Assembly (NCBI GenBank): GCA_019353055.1
Contig: JABAHL010000007.1
Coordinates: 60,728-124,727 of the forward strand
Source of the DNA: Faucicola osloensis_C
GTDB lineage: Bacteria > Pseudomonadota > Gammaproteobacteria > Pseudomonadales > Moraxellaceae
Length of the DNA: 64,000 nt
Direction of reading: 5' to 3'
In this document: positions 16,962 to 27,148 of the stretch, piece after piece
Numbering within the stretch: position 1 is the first letter of the stretch
How the letters are laid out: each line of letters opens with the position of its first letter
The notes under the pieces: model-generated
What the model saw: the letters and a program-made list of their open reading frames with translations, nothing else
What the model was told of the DNA's origin: nothing
Databases searched by the model: none
Position numbers and translations under genes: made by a program

Positions 16962-18968
16962 ATGAACAAAACATTTACACCGAATCAAAATGATACTGTA
17001 TTAGCAAGTTTCATTTGGGGCATTGCCAATAAACTCAGAGGTCCTTTCACACATACAGATTTTGGCAAAATAATTCTACCCTTTACGGTGCTTCGCCGTC
17101 TTGAGTGCCAACTAGAAGCAACCAAACCTGCAGTGTTGGCAATGGCAAAAAACATCGCTGGCAAAAACTTGGATGAAAAAGCCCTGCTGACTTCGGCAAG
17201 CCAAAATCCGTTTTACAACAAATCCGAGTATTCATTGGCGACTTTGGGTGGTACAAAAACCCGTGCCAATCTCGAAGATTACATTCAGAATTTCTCTGAC
17301 AATGTGCGGGTGATTTTTGAGCAATTTGAGTTTGATACTATCATTACTAAACTTGAAAAATCAAAATTGTTATTAGAAGTCTGTGAAAGCTTTGCAGGTA
17401 TCGACTTACATCCTAATGTTGTGCCAGACCGTACTATGAGTAATGTGTATGAGCATTTGATTGCTCGCTTTGGTGCAGAGGTGGGTACAGAGTCAGAAGA
17501 CTTTATGACCCCTCGTGATGTGGTGCATTTAGTGGCAACTTTGCTCCTTGCTCCTGATACCGAGTTGTTTGAACAACAGCAAGGTGGGCTTATTCGCACC
17601 ATATATGATCAAACATGCGGTACAGCAGGCTTTTTAACTGATATTATGAATTATGCAGGTAGTTATAAAGACCGATATGGTGTAGCTCCTACTTTGATCC
17701 CGTTTGGTCAAGAAATCAAACCTGAGACTCATGCAGTGGCTTTGGGTTCGATGTTGCTTAAAAAACTGGCAACTGACCCTAATCGAGATTTATCTGCCAA
17801 TATTAAATTGGGGAGTACTTTATCCGAAGACCATTTTGCAGGACAGCGTTTTCACTATCAATGCTCTAATCCGCCGTTTGGCATGAAATGGGATAATGAT
17901 GCCAAAGCCGTCGAGCGTGAATACAAAGAAAAAGGGCTACAAGGTCGTTTTGGAGCGGGTTTACCTGCGGTGAGTGATGGTTCAATGCTATTTTTGCAAA
18001 ACCTTGCTTCAAAGCTTGAACTGCCTAGCAACGGCGGGGGACGTGGGGCGATTGTGCTATCAGGTTCGCCACTGTTTAATGGCGGTGCAGGTTCAGGACC
18101 TTCCGAAATCCGCCGTCATCTGCTTGAAAATGACTTGGTTGAGGCGATTATTGCCTTACCGACCGATATTTTCTTTCGCACAGGGATTGGCACTTATATT
18201 TGGTTGTTATCCAATCGCAAACCCACGGAACGCCAAGGCAAAGTACAATTGATTGATGCCACTAAAATGGGCAGTCCGATGCGAAAAAACGAGGGTAACA
18301 AGCGGGTACAAATCGACCAAAATGCCATTGATGAGATTACCCGCATTTATGCCGACTTTGAACCCAGTGAGGTCAGTAAGATTTTTGACTATACCGAATT
18401 TGGCTATCGTCAAATCAAAGTCAATCGTCCGCTTCGTATGGATATGGTTATCAATGCGGATAATATGGCGAATTTCTATGCCAGCAAAGAGTTTGCTAAG
18501 CTCAAAGAAGCCGATAAAACAGCCCTACAAGCTGTAATTAGCAAATTTAGTGACAAGACGGTGGCGTATGGCGAATTTTTTGATGAAGTAAAGCAGGCTA
18601 TCAAGAAACCTGCCAAAAGCTTGGTGAATTTGCTGAATGCTCATTTTGGGGTGGTCAATCCTGCAGTAGAGCCTGTAGTGGTCGATGGTGAGGTGGTGAT
18701 GGATAAAAATCTGGCTGATACTGAGAATGTGGCGTTAAACGACGATATTGAGCGTTATATGCAGGCGGAAGTGTTGCCCCATGCCCCTGATGCAGTGGTG
18801 GACGATAGCTTTGTCGATGAGAAAGACGGCAAAGTGGGTAAAGTGGGTTATGAGATTAACTTTAACCGTTATTTTTATCAGTTCGAGAAGCCACGACATC
18901 CCAATGAGGTAATGGTAGAGATTAAGCTATTATCGGCAGAAGTGGCAAGTTTGCTAAATAGTATTTAG
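16962..18968 (+). CDS. hsdM: Type I restriction-modification methyltransferase subunit M
   Basis: This 668-residue protein has an N-terminal HsdM helical domain (FIWGIANKLRGPFTHTDFGK). The SAM-binding motif is DQTCGTAGFLTDIM (about 214) and the catalytic motif NPPFGMKW (about 306), followed by FNGGAGSGPSEIR and LPTDIFFRTGIGTYIW, all intact. It would transfer a methyl group to adenine N6 in the bipartite site set by the S subunit. At 668 residues it is longer than common HsdM proteins (about 500); the extra part is C-terminal. It is the second large gene of the operon. Confidence 0.95.
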   Translation: MNKTFTPNQNDTVLASFIWGIANKLRGPFTHTDFGKIILPFTVLRRLECQLEATKPAVLAMAKNIAGKNLDEKALLTSASQNPFYNKSEYSLATLGGTKTRANLEDYIQNFSDNVRVIFEQFEFDTIITKLEKSKLLLEVCESFAGIDLHPNVVPDRTMSNVYEHLIARFGAEVGTESEDFMTPRDVVHLVATLLLAPDTELFEQQQGGLIRTIYDQTCGTAGFLTDIMNYAGSYKDRYGVAPTLIPFGQEIKPETHAVALGSMLLKKLATDPNRDLSANIKLGSTLSEDHFAGQRFHYQCSNPPFGMKWDNDAKAVEREYKEKGLQGRFGAGLPAVSDGSMLFLQNLASKLELPSNGGGRGAIVLSGSPLFNGGAGSGPSEIRRHLLENDLVEAIIALPTDIFFRTGIGTYIWLLSNRKPTERQGKVQLIDATKMGSPMRKNEGNKRVQIDQNAIDEITRIYADFEPSEVSKIFDYTEFGYRQIKVNRPLRMDMVINADNMANFYASKEFAKLKEADKTALQAVISKFSDKTVAYGEFFDEVKQAIKKPAKSLVNLLNAHFGVVNPAVEPVVVDGEVVMDKNLADTENVALNDDIERYMQAEVLPHAPDAVVDDSFVDEKDGKVGKVGYEINFNRYFYQFEKPRHPNEVMVEIKLLSAEVASLLNSI

Positions 18969-19014
18969 TATTAATATAAGAACTAAATTTTATCCAGTTT
19001 TAAATGAGGATTTT

Positions 19015-20379
19015 ATGCAGTTTTCGGCATATTCAGATTATAAAAATAGTGATGATGAATGGTTAGGAGATGTTCCTGTTCATTGGCGTTTTGATAAATT
19101 AAAACATTTCTTATCCGAAAGAAATGAAAAAAACTCTCCTGTAGTATCAACAAATATACTCTCGCTAACAATGCACCAAGGAGTTATCCCGATTTCTGAA
19201 AAAACAGGTGTTGGCGGAAATAAGCCAAAAGATAATTTAGAAAATTATAAATTGTCTTATCCTAATGATATTGTATTGAATAGTATGAACGTAATTGTGG
19301 GTTCAGTAGGTCTTAACAAATATACTGGCTTAATTAGCCCCGCATACTATGCTCTATTCAATAAAGATGAAAAGAACAATATTTTATTTTTTCATTACAT
19401 ATTTCAAGATAGCTTTTTCCAAAAAAGTTTATTCGGACTTGGTAATGGGATTATGATTAAAGAATCTGGGAACGGCAAATTAAACACAATTCGATTAAAA
19501 ATTCCGATGGAAAAACTTAATCAAGTTGTTATTCCTTGTCCGCCTATCGACGAGCAAAACCAAATCGCCCAATTTTTGGATAATGAAACCGCCAAGATTG
19601 ATAATTTGATTGCCAAACAAGAGCAACTGATTGTGCTATTGGAAGAGCAGCGAAAATCGGTGATTTCTCATGCGGTGACAAAAGGACTAGACCCCAGTGC
19701 CCCTATGAAAGACAGTGGCGTGGAATGGTTGGGGGAAGTGCCAAAGCATTGGCAAGTATTGCAAAATAGACATACTTTTAACTTCGGCAAAGGATTGAGT
19801 ATTACCAAAGAAAACTTACAAGATGCTGGTGTTCCATGTGTCAGTTATGGTGAAGTACATTCAAAATTAGATTTAGACTTTGACCCAAACTTGGATGATA
19901 TGAAATTCGTATCAGAAGATTACTTGACAAAAAACAACAATTGCTTATTAAATTATGGCGATTTTATCTTTGCCGATACATCAGAAGATTTTGAAGGTTC
20001 GGGAAATTTTTCTTACTTAAACAGTACAACACCAGTTTTTGCAGGCTACCATACCGTCATCGCCCGATTGAAAACCGCACAAAACCCAAGATTTTTTGCT
20101 TACATTTTTGAAAGTGACGCTCACCGAAAACAGATTCAATCCCAAGTTAAAGGCATTAAAGTTTTTAGTATCACGCAAGGAATGCTCAAAGGAATTTATT
20201 CTTGGATTCCACCTATTGAAGAACAAAACAAAATTGTTGAATATCTTGATAATGAATGTCAAAAAATCGAACAGTTAAAAGTTAAGCAAAAAGAACTAAT
20301 TAACCAGTTAAAAGAATACCGCACCAGCGTTATCTCACACGCCGTCACAGGCAAAATCGACGTAAGGGGGCTAGTATGA
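19015..20379 (+). CDS. hsdS: Type I restriction-modification specificity subunit S
   Basis: This 454-residue protein has two target-recognition domains, each followed by a conserved coiled-coil spacer: PPIDEQNQIAQFLDNETAKI (about 181) and PPIEEQNKIVEYLDNECQKI (about 400). Each half begins with WLGDVPVHW or WLGEVPKHW. This internal duplication is the standard HsdS layout that reads the two halves of a bipartite site. Its stop overlaps the hsdR start (ATGA). Confidence 0.95.
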   Translation: MQFSAYSDYKNSDDEWLGDVPVHWRFDKLKHFLSERNEKNSPVVSTNILSLTMHQGVIPISEKTGVGGNKPKDNLENYKLSYPNDIVLNSMNVIVGSVGLNKYTGLISPAYYALFNKDEKNNILFFHYIFQDSFFQKSLFGLGNGIMIKESGNGKLNTIRLKIPMEKLNQVVIPCPPIDEQNQIAQFLDNETAKIDNLIAKQEQLIVLLEEQRKSVISHAVTKGLDPSAPMKDSGVEWLGEVPKHWQVLQNRHTFNFGKGLSITKENLQDAGVPCVSYGEVHSKLDLDFDPNLDDMKFVSEDYLTKNNNCLLNYGDFIFADTSEDFEGSGNFSYLNSTTPVFAGYHTVIARLKTAQNPRFFAYIFESDAHRKQIQSQVKGIKVFSITQGMLKGIYSWIPPIEEQNKIVEYLDNECQKIEQLKVKQKELINQLKEYRTSVISHAVTGKIDVRGLV

Positions 20380-23300
20380 GCCTAATTTTTGACCGTTCGC
20401 ACTGCGAAAGCGAATTTGAATACTACATGGTACAAAAACTCGAGCAAAACGGCTGGAGTGTCGGTCATACCAGTGGCTACGATGTCGCAACCGCCCTGTA
20501 TCCCGAAGACGTGGAAGCATGGATAACAACCACCCAGCCGAAAGAATGGGAAAAACTGGTCAATCTTAACGGCTCAAAAACTCGTGATAAGGTAACAGAA
20601 CGCTTATCAAGCGAGCTTAGAAGCCGAGATGCCATCGATGTTTTTAAAAAGGGCTTTTCTATTGCAGGGTGCAAGCCAATCAGCATGACTGAGTCAGCAC
20701 CTGAAGATGCCCGCAATCAAGCCGTAATCGAGCGATATAACGCCAATATCCTGCGTGTTGTGCCACAGCTACGCTATGCAGGCGATAATCGGGCGATAGA
20801 CTTGGTGTTTTTTATCAATGGCATACCGATGGCAACCGTTGAATTAAAAACCGAATTTAACCAAGCAGTCGAAAATGCCAAAGAACAATACCGTACCGAC
20901 CGCCTACCCAAAGAGAAAAATATCACTCATTGGCTACTCATGCCACGTCATGGGGCGATTGTGCACTTTGCCATGAGTGAAAGTCTTATCTACATGACCA
21001 CCGAGTTAAAAGGTAAAGCGACGCATTTTTTACCTTTTAACAAAGGCAATAACGGTCACGCAGGCAATGCCCCTGCCGACAAAACCAAAGGCGAAGATTA
21101 TCCCGTTGCCTATTTTTGGGACTATGTCTGTCAAAAGGACAATTGGCTACGCATTTTCCATGAATTTGTGTATATCGAGAAAAAGGACGTGGTCGATTTA
21201 CAAGGCAACTGGCATAAGCAGGAACGGCTTATTTTCCCACGCTATCACCAGTTTGATGCGGTCAATAACATGATAGCCGATATCAAACACCAAGGCGTGG
21301 GCAAAAACTACCTGTGCGAGCATAGTGCAGGCTCAGGCAAAACCGCCACGATTGCCTGGCTATGTCATGCTCTCACTAAGTTACGCTTTGAAGATGGCTC
21401 GCCTTTTTACCATTCGGCGATTGTGGTGACAGACCGCACTGTACTCGATGACCAGCTTCAAGAAGCCATTCAGCAAATCGACCATCAAAAAGGCTTAATT
21501 GCCCCCATTAACCGCAATCAAAAAGAAAATAGCGGTCTATCCAAATCCAAACAACTGGCGCAAGCCTTATTATCGGGCAAACCTGTCATTATCGTGACAA
21601 TCGATACCTTTCCGTATGTACTAGAAGCCATTTTGACAGAAAATAGCCTAAGCAATAATAGATTTGCTGTCATTATTGATGAAGCCCACAATTCACAGAC
21701 GGGGTCAAAAGCAGCTAAACTGCAAGCCGCTCTCATGCTCGACAGTACCGCCGACATGGAAACAATGACCGCAGAGGATTTGCTGACTCTATTACAGAAC
21801 TCTCGCACCAAATCAGCTAATATCAGCCATTTTGCCTTTACAGCTACGCCAAAGCACTCAACCTTGATGTTATTCGGGCGTACTGCTAATGGACAGCCAG
21901 CGACTGATGACAATCTCCCAGAGTCCTTTCACAAATACACCATGAGACAAGCTATTGAAGAAGGCTTTATCTTAGACGTACTCAAAGGCTATACCCCTTA
22001 CAAAACTGCTTATAACCTAAGCGAAGAATCGATTAGTGACGAAAAGGTTGATAAAAAAACCGCCAAACGCACCATTGCACGCTGGAAGAACCTACACGCC
22101 ACCAATGTCACCCAAAAAGTGATTTTTATCCTTGAGCATTTTCACAAAAATGTTGCCAATCTACTCGGTGGACGTGCCAAAGCTATGATTGTGACCAGCT
22201 CACGCCCTGCGGCAATGCGGTATAAGCTGGCATTGGATAGATATTTGCAAGCGCATAGCGAGTATCAAGACTATCGAGCGATCGTCGCCTTTTCAGGGTC
22301 ACTCAAAGGTAGCGATATCCGCCATGATACCGACGAGGTACTAGAGAATGAATTTGCAGGGGTGTTTGATGTCGCAGAAGACAAGGAATTTACCGAAGCC
22401 AATGCCAATATCGGATTGCCTACCCCAGATTTAAAACAAGCGTTTGACCGCCCTGAATATCGTTTGATGGTCGTTGCTAATAAATTTCAGACGGGTTTCG
22501 ACCAACCCAAGTTATGTGCCATGTACCTGGATAAGAAGATTGCCAATGAAGTAGAAGTAGTGCAAACCCTATCTCGACTCAATCGCACTGCTAGCGGCAA
22601 AGATACCACCTTTGTGATTGACTTTGTCAATGACCCTGAATGGATTGTATCTTGCTTTAAAAAATACGATAACGGTGCAGAAATCACCGAAGTACAAGAC
22701 CCAAATATCGTCTTTACCGCCAAACAAAACCTTGATGACGCTCATCTATATACCCAAAGTGATATTGAGAAATTCAAAAACGCACGCTTTAAAACTGCCA
22801 AATCATTATTGAGTGCTGATGCCAAAAACACTACCCACGCTGATTTATACGACGCTCTTGACCCTATCGTAAGAAATTACAATAGTCAGCTCAAAGACGC
22901 TCGACAAGGTGTGGATGATGCGATTACCGCCACCAAATCTGCCCAAGTTAAAGGTGATGAAGATGGTATACAGAAAGCGGAATTTAAACGCAAGGAATAC
23001 GATCAAAAGTTACAAAACCTTCAACGCTTCAAAAGTGATTTGGGTAAATTTGAACGATATTATGCTTACATATCCCAGCTAATTAACCTAGGTGATGCTG
23101 ATTTAGAAAACTTTGCAGATTTCTGTAAATTACTGGCAAAACGCTTGGATGGTGTACCCGTTGAAGAAGTCGATATCTCAGGTCTTATCCTACGTGGTTA
23201 CGACATTGTCAAGAAAGTGACTCAAGGTGGCGAAGAGGGTGGTAATAATGGCGGAGAGGATGAAAATAATGATGATTTAGTACTCCAGCCGATTTTAGGC

Positions 23301-23648
23301 ACAAAGAATGGAGAATTATCACCAAGACAGCTAGAACATCTCAAAATCATCATCAAAATGATTTCTGATGCCTTTGGTGACACATCCACCCCTGATGAAC
23401 AAAAAATTTACATCAACCATTTGGTCAACATCATCAAAAAAGATGAGAATGTCATGATGCAAATTCGACTTAATGAAGAATCTATCGCCATGCAAGGTAA
23501 TTTACCGAGTGCTGTACTAAATGCTGTAATTCAAGCTATGGAATCACATTCTGCTCTTTCTGCAATATTGCTACAGCCTAACTCGAAATCATTAGAGATC
23601 GTAAAATCCGTGATTTATAAAATATTGAAGTCAGGGGAAATTTCATAA
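20376..23648 (+). CDS. hsdR: Type I restriction endonuclease subunit R
   Basis: This 1090-residue protein has the HsdR order: an N-terminal nuclease (RAIDLVFFINGIPMATVELK, the PD-(D/E)XK core near 150), a Walker A motif EHSAGSGKT (about 313), DEAH in IIDEAHNSQTG (about 430), TATP (about 490), and a C-terminal helicase motif VANKFQTGFDQP with QTLSRLNR. It translocates DNA and cuts unmodified DNA at a distance. All key motifs look intact, so the system is probably functional. Its end faces the convergent rep gene 15 bases away. Confidence 0.95.
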   Translation: MSLIFDRSHCESEFEYYMVQKLEQNGWSVGHTSGYDVATALYPEDVEAWITTTQPKEWEKLVNLNGSKTRDKVTERLSSELRSRDAIDVFKKGFSIAGCKPISMTESAPEDARNQAVIERYNANILRVVPQLRYAGDNRAIDLVFFINGIPMATVELKTEFNQAVENAKEQYRTDRLPKEKNITHWLLMPRHGAIVHFAMSESLIYMTTELKGKATHFLPFNKGNNGHAGNAPADKTKGEDYPVAYFWDYVCQKDNWLRIFHEFVYIEKKDVVDLQGNWHKQERLIFPRYHQFDAVNNMIADIKHQGVGKNYLCEHSAGSGKTATIAWLCHALTKLRFEDGSPFYHSAIVVTDRTVLDDQLQEAIQQIDHQKGLIAPINRNQKENSGLSKSKQLAQALLSGKPVIIVTIDTFPYVLEAILTENSLSNNRFAVIIDEAHNSQTGSKAAKLQAALMLDSTADMETMTAEDLLTLLQNSRTKSANISHFAFTATPKHSTLMLFGRTANGQPATDDNLPESFHKYTMRQAIEEGFILDVLKGYTPYKTAYNLSEESISDEKVDKKTAKRTIARWKNLHATNVTQKVIFILEHFHKNVANLLGGRAKAMIVTSSRPAAMRYKLALDRYLQAHSEYQDYRAIVAFSGSLKGSDIRHDTDEVLENEFAGVFDVAEDKEFTEANANIGLPTPDLKQAFDRPEYRLMVVANKFQTGFDQPKLCAMYLDKKIANEVEVVQTLSRLNRTASGKDTTFVIDFVNDPEWIVSCFKKYDNGAEITEVQDPNIVFTAKQNLDDAHLYTQSDIEKFKNARFKTAKSLLSADAKNTTHADLYDALDPIVRNYNSQLKDARQGVDDAITATKSAQVKGDEDGIQKAEFKRKEYDQKLQNLQRFKSDLGKFERYYAYISQLINLGDADLENFADFCKLLAKRLDGVPVEEVDISGLILRGYDIVKKVTQGGEEGGNNGGEDENNDDLVLQPILGTKNGELSPRQLEHLKIIIKMISDAFGDTSTPDEQKIYINHLVNIIKKDENVMMQIRLNEESIAMQGNLPSAVLNAVIQAMESHSALSAILLQPNSKSLEIVKSVIYKILKSGEIS

Positions 23649-23663
23649 AATACTTGGTAGAAT

Positions 23664-24746
23664 TCAATGAGATGGTCTATCCAAAATATCTTGAACTTTA
23701 TTAAAAGTTATGGCCTGTTCAGGATTTTTTAATAAAATACGCCAATCATCAAATATTTCTGGATAGTCTCTTCTATCATTGGGAGAGATTTTACTAGTAT
23801 TTGCATCTACGAAATCTTTCTTATGTACCGCTAATTTATTTATTTGGGATTCTGATAGTCCCTTAGTTTTCCAGCTTGACTTGTAATCTATTGTGTGATG
23901 CAGATTTTTCTGCTTAATTTTATTTTTTTGTTTTTTCTTTGAAATATTTATAGTAAATCCGATAATAACTCTGCCAGCTTTTACTGCTTCTAATTCAAGC
24001 TTAAAAGGATTATCTTCAACTTCATTGATATTATCTATAGCAGGTAACAAAACCCAACGTTTAAACTCAGCTGTTTTTTCATATTTATCAAGTACCCCAA
24101 AGATAATCTTCCAATCATCAACCGTTTTAGTAACTTTACCTAAATCCTGCCACTTACTACATATTTCAAATAGTTGTTTCGCAGGTGTGCCACGTAAGGG
24201 AATAGTATTTTTATAATTGTACTCGGTATAATCTTTTATAGAATCGTCAATTAATCGTAGCATATCTGAGTCAAATTGTAAGGTAACAAAACCATAATCA
24301 TCACTATAAGAAACGCTGCTAAAAATATTAACTAATATCTTTACTTTGACATCTGTAGGTCTTTCTTTATCTTTATATTTGCTTGGCGATACTATTCTTG
24401 AATAGCCATTGAAATGCTCTGTATTATAGGATTTGGCTACTTCAAATTGTTCTGGTGTTAAATTGACATAACCATCACATAAAAGTGAAGCACTTCTTAA
24501 CTCTAATACACCTTTTTTAAGATTCCTATAGGCAACGCTAGTAGTAATACCGTGAATTTTAGCGTACTCATCAGCAGTAATCATAATTAATTCTCTACGC
24601 TCTGCAACTTGCCTTTTTTTCGCTTTTGCCACAGCTAAAGTCATTAAATTATGGTTAGTGGGAGATAACTCCCCTCCGCTTTCAATCAAAGCATTATGTT
24701 TGATAATACTTATATCTGAACTATCAAATTTATCGAGTATGCTCAT
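23664..24746 (-). CDS. repB: Rep_3 superfamily plasmid replication initiator
   Basis: This is a replication initiator of the Rep_3/RepB type: an N-terminal dimerisation winged helix (NHNLMTLAVAKAKKRQ; ITADEYAKIHG) and a second winged helix (RGTPAKQLFEICSKW, DWKIIFGV). The ATG at 24746 is preferred because GGGGGA lies 5 bases before it; an upstream in-frame ATG at 24758 overlaps that site. Five 22-bp iterons lie about 60 bases upstream, where such initiators bind. Its presence with a relaxase and oriT-like site marks this block as a plasmid. Confidence 0.9.
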   Translation of the reverse strand: MSILDKFDSSDISIIKHNALIESGGELSPTNHNLMTLAVAKAKKRQVAERRELIMITADEYAKIHGITTSVAYRNLKKGVLELRSASLLCDGYVNLTPEQFEVAKSYNTEHFNGYSRIVSPSKYKDKERPTDVKVKILVNIFSSVSYSDDYGFVTLQFDSDMLRLIDDSIKDYTEYNYKNTIPLRGTPAKQLFEICSKWQDLGKVTKTVDDWKIIFGVLDKYEKTAEFKRWVLLPAIDNINEVEDNPFKLELEAVKAGRVIIGFTINISKKKQKNKIKQKNLHHTIDYKSSWKTKGLSESQINKLAVHKKDFVDANTSKISPNDRRDYPEIFDDWRILLKNPEQAITFNKVQDILDRPSH

Positions 24747-24806
24747 ATATTCCCCCATTAGTCTTAATCATAAATGAGATTTACATATATGTAAATCTCA
24801 TTTATA

Positions 24807-24916
24807 AGTTCATAGTTCTACATTTATTACGACATAGATCTACAGTTATGAGTTCATAGTTCTACATTTATTACGACATAGATCTACAGTTATGAGTTCA
24901 TAGTTCTACATTTATA
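24807..24916. repeat. Five 22-bp iterons of a plasmid origin (oriV)
   Basis: Two exact 44-bp units (24807-24850, 24851-24894) and a partial third (from 24895) each split into two related 22-mers sharing CATAG-N-TCTACA-N-TTAT, giving five tandem iterons. They lie just upstream of the Rep_3 gene and next to an AT-rich stretch (24917-25080), the usual arrangement of an iteron-controlled origin. Confidence 0.85.
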
Positions 24917-25108
24917 TAAATGTAAGTATTTGATTTAATTAATAAAAAATGTGCCGATAATATTATAACTTTTATAATTTAATAATAATATAAAAGGATC
25001 TGTTATTTTAAAATCTTAGATATAAATGATATTAAAAATGTATATTCTTCAATATTCCATTAAACCTGAATGTAGATTGAAAGCAATTAGTAAGTTTTAA
25101 TTCTATAC

Positions 25109-25440
25109 GTGGTCAGTACAGAATTCGGAGAAAATAGTACGCTAAGAAAATTCGCCTAGTTTTAAGCTTATTTTCAATTGAAGTTATTCAAGTTATTGGC
25201 GTTAAATAGAAAATAATACTCATACTAAATCCTTTTTGATGAATATATGCATAGTTTGATAATATTGGACTTAATAAAGTATCAAAATTTGGTAAATTAA
25301 TTCATTTTCAGACAAATAAAAAACTTATGGAAAACAGATTTTTTCCATAGGCTAGTGCTATTATCATGCTAATTTATAATGGTATGATACTCAACAAAAT
25401 TCCTTAGCGTACAATATGGTCCGAATTCTCAGATGATCCC
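25109..25440. mobile_element. Tn3-derived miniature inverted-repeat element (332 bp)
   Basis: The right end, reverse-complemented, starts GGGATCATCTGAGAATTCGG and ends ACGCTAAG after 38 bases, which is the Tn3-family terminal repeat. The left end (25109-25146) is a related 38-mer with AGAATTCGGA and GTACGCTAAG. No gene lies between them. This fits a Tn3-derived miniature element mobilised in trans. The flanking 5-mers (TATAC and TAAAT) do not match, so no target duplication is visible. Confidence 0.7.
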
Positions 25441-25563
25441 TAAATGTTTTTTCTTCACGAAATCTATCACAAACGAATTGCTGTATTTCATGATAACAAG
25501 GCACACTGGGCTCACCATGAAAATTGCAGACTACTTTATTGTTACTGATATAAAGTTACGTAA

Positions 25564-27073
25564 GGAGACTGTAAAATATTTTGTGTAAACCCAATTTTAA
25601 CACAAGGATTTACACAGGAACATTTACATGAAAGAATCAACAGAAGTTTTACTTGACGAACTATTAAAAGATTATCAAACACCCGAACAAATATTAGGTG
25701 AAAACGGTATCTTAAAACAACTCACCAAACGACTTGCTGAACGAGCCTTACAAGCCGAAATGACCCATCATCTTGGCTATGCCAAACATGACTATCAAGG
25801 CAAAGCTCAGAAAGATACCCTTGACGACTTCATCAATCATGAACCCAATAATGATTTGCTAGAGGACGAACCACGATCAGATGAAGACGAAAATACCCAG
25901 CCTAGCACCATAAGCGAAGAAACCGCAATGCTTGCGGGCAAACCCGCTCGTAAAAAAGGCAATGCCCGTAACGGCACCACTAAAAAAACCGTCCGTACCG
26001 ACTTTGGTCACATTGAACTTGATGTTCCCAGAGACCGTGAAGGCAGTTTCGACCCACAGTTTGTTAAAAAACATGAACGCACGTTAAACGGCTTTGATGA
26101 CAAGGTTATCTCCCTGTATTCTCGCGGCATGAGCACCCGTGACATACAAGCGCATTTAAAAGAAATCTATGGCGTTGACGTTTCCTCCACCTTTATTTCA
26201 ACGGTCACCGATAGCGTGCTTGATGAAGTCAAGCAATGGCAACAACGTCCATTAGAATCAGTCTATCCTGTCGTCTATCTTGATGGATTGGTGGTGAAAA
26301 ACCGAGAAGAAGGCATTGCCCATAATAAATGTGTTTATCTGGCTTTAGGCATTAATACCGAAGGACGTAAGGAATTACTCGGTCTTTGGATTGCCAAGAA
26401 TGAGGGCGCTAAATTCTGGGTTTCAGTGATGAACGAATTAAAAAACCGTGGAGTGAATGATATTTTTATCGCTTGCTGTGATGGGCTAAAAGGCTTTCCT
26501 GAAGCGATTGAAACGGTATTTCCTAAAACCAAGGTTCAACTGTGTATTGTGCATCAAGTCAGAAACTCGCTTAAATACGTCAGTTATAAGCAAAGAAAGG
26601 AAATCGCCACAGATTTAAAAACCATCTATGGGGCTGATACCCTTGCTGAGGCGGAAGATAACCTTTTAGCATTTGCCGAAAAATGGGATGGCGAACATCC
26701 ACAGATTTCCAAGTCATGGCAGGAGAACTGGGGTCGCTTAACCACGTTCTTTGATTATCCAAAAGATATTAGACGAGTAATTTATACCACCAATACCATT
26801 GAATCATTGAATGCCAGCTTAAGAAAAGTCACAAGTACCAAAAAGACTTTCCCGAATGATGATGCGGTGTTTAAGGCAATTTATATGGCGCTGATCAATA
26901 CGATGCAAAAATGGACGATGCCGATTCAAAATTGGAAACCTGCTATGCGTCAGTTTGTGATGTTATATGGACATCGGGTGGAGGGGTATTAATATAGAAT
27001 ATTTGTTTACTAGTTAGTATGATGCTATTTTAGGCTGCCTTTAAAGGTTTACACAAAAAAATTTGCAATCTCC
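25564..27073 (+). mobile_element. IS256-family insertion sequence, 1510 bp
   Basis: The ends GGAGACTGTAAAATATTTTG (left) and GGAGATTGCAAATTTTTTTG (right, reverse-complemented) continue into a shared TGTGTAAACC. They enclose one transposase gene. IS256-family elements normally make 8-9 bp duplications, but flanks TTACGTAA and AGTATCGT differ. The element may therefore have taken part in a rearrangement that joined the plasmid-like block to the chromosome. Confidence 0.85.
25628..26992 (+). CDS. IS256-family transposase
   Basis: This 454-residue mutator-type transposase has LYSRGMSTRDIQ and HLKEIYG in the N-terminal half, then the DDE set: VVYLDGLVVK (first Asp), IACCDGLKGFPEAI (second Asp, followed by QLCIVHQVRN) and TTNTIESLNASLRK (Glu). 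The start is preceded by ACAGGAA. It is slightly longer than typical IS256 transposases owing to an acidic, Asn-rich insert near residues 60-110. It appears intact. Confidence 0.95.
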   Translation: MKESTEVLLDELLKDYQTPEQILGENGILKQLTKRLAERALQAEMTHHLGYAKHDYQGKAQKDTLDDFINHEPNNDLLEDEPRSDEDENTQPSTISEETAMLAGKPARKKGNARNGTTKKTVRTDFGHIELDVPRDREGSFDPQFVKKHERTLNGFDDKVISLYSRGMSTRDIQAHLKEIYGVDVSSTFISTVTDSVLDEVKQWQQRPLESVYPVVYLDGLVVKNREEGIAHNKCVYLALGINTEGRKELLGLWIAKNEGAKFWVSVMNELKNRGVNDIFIACCDGLKGFPEAIETVFPKTKVQLCIVHQVRNSLKYVSYKQRKEIATDLKTIYGADTLAEAEDNLLAFAEKWDGEHPQISKSWQENWGRLTTFFDYPKDIRRVIYTTNTIESLNASLRKVTSTKKTFPNDDAVFKAIYMALINTMQKWTMPIQNWKPAMRQFVMLYGHRVEGY

Positions 27074-27148
27074 AGTATCGTGCCATTTAGGTTTATAATA
27101 TAGTGGTTTTTATACATTTTTTTATAAATTTAACATAAGTTGGTAAGC

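Noticed and set aside
24807..24916. CRISPR interpretation of the 44-bp repeats
   Set aside because: The repeats are directly adjacent with no unique spacers and lie before a Rep_3 gene, fitting iterons.
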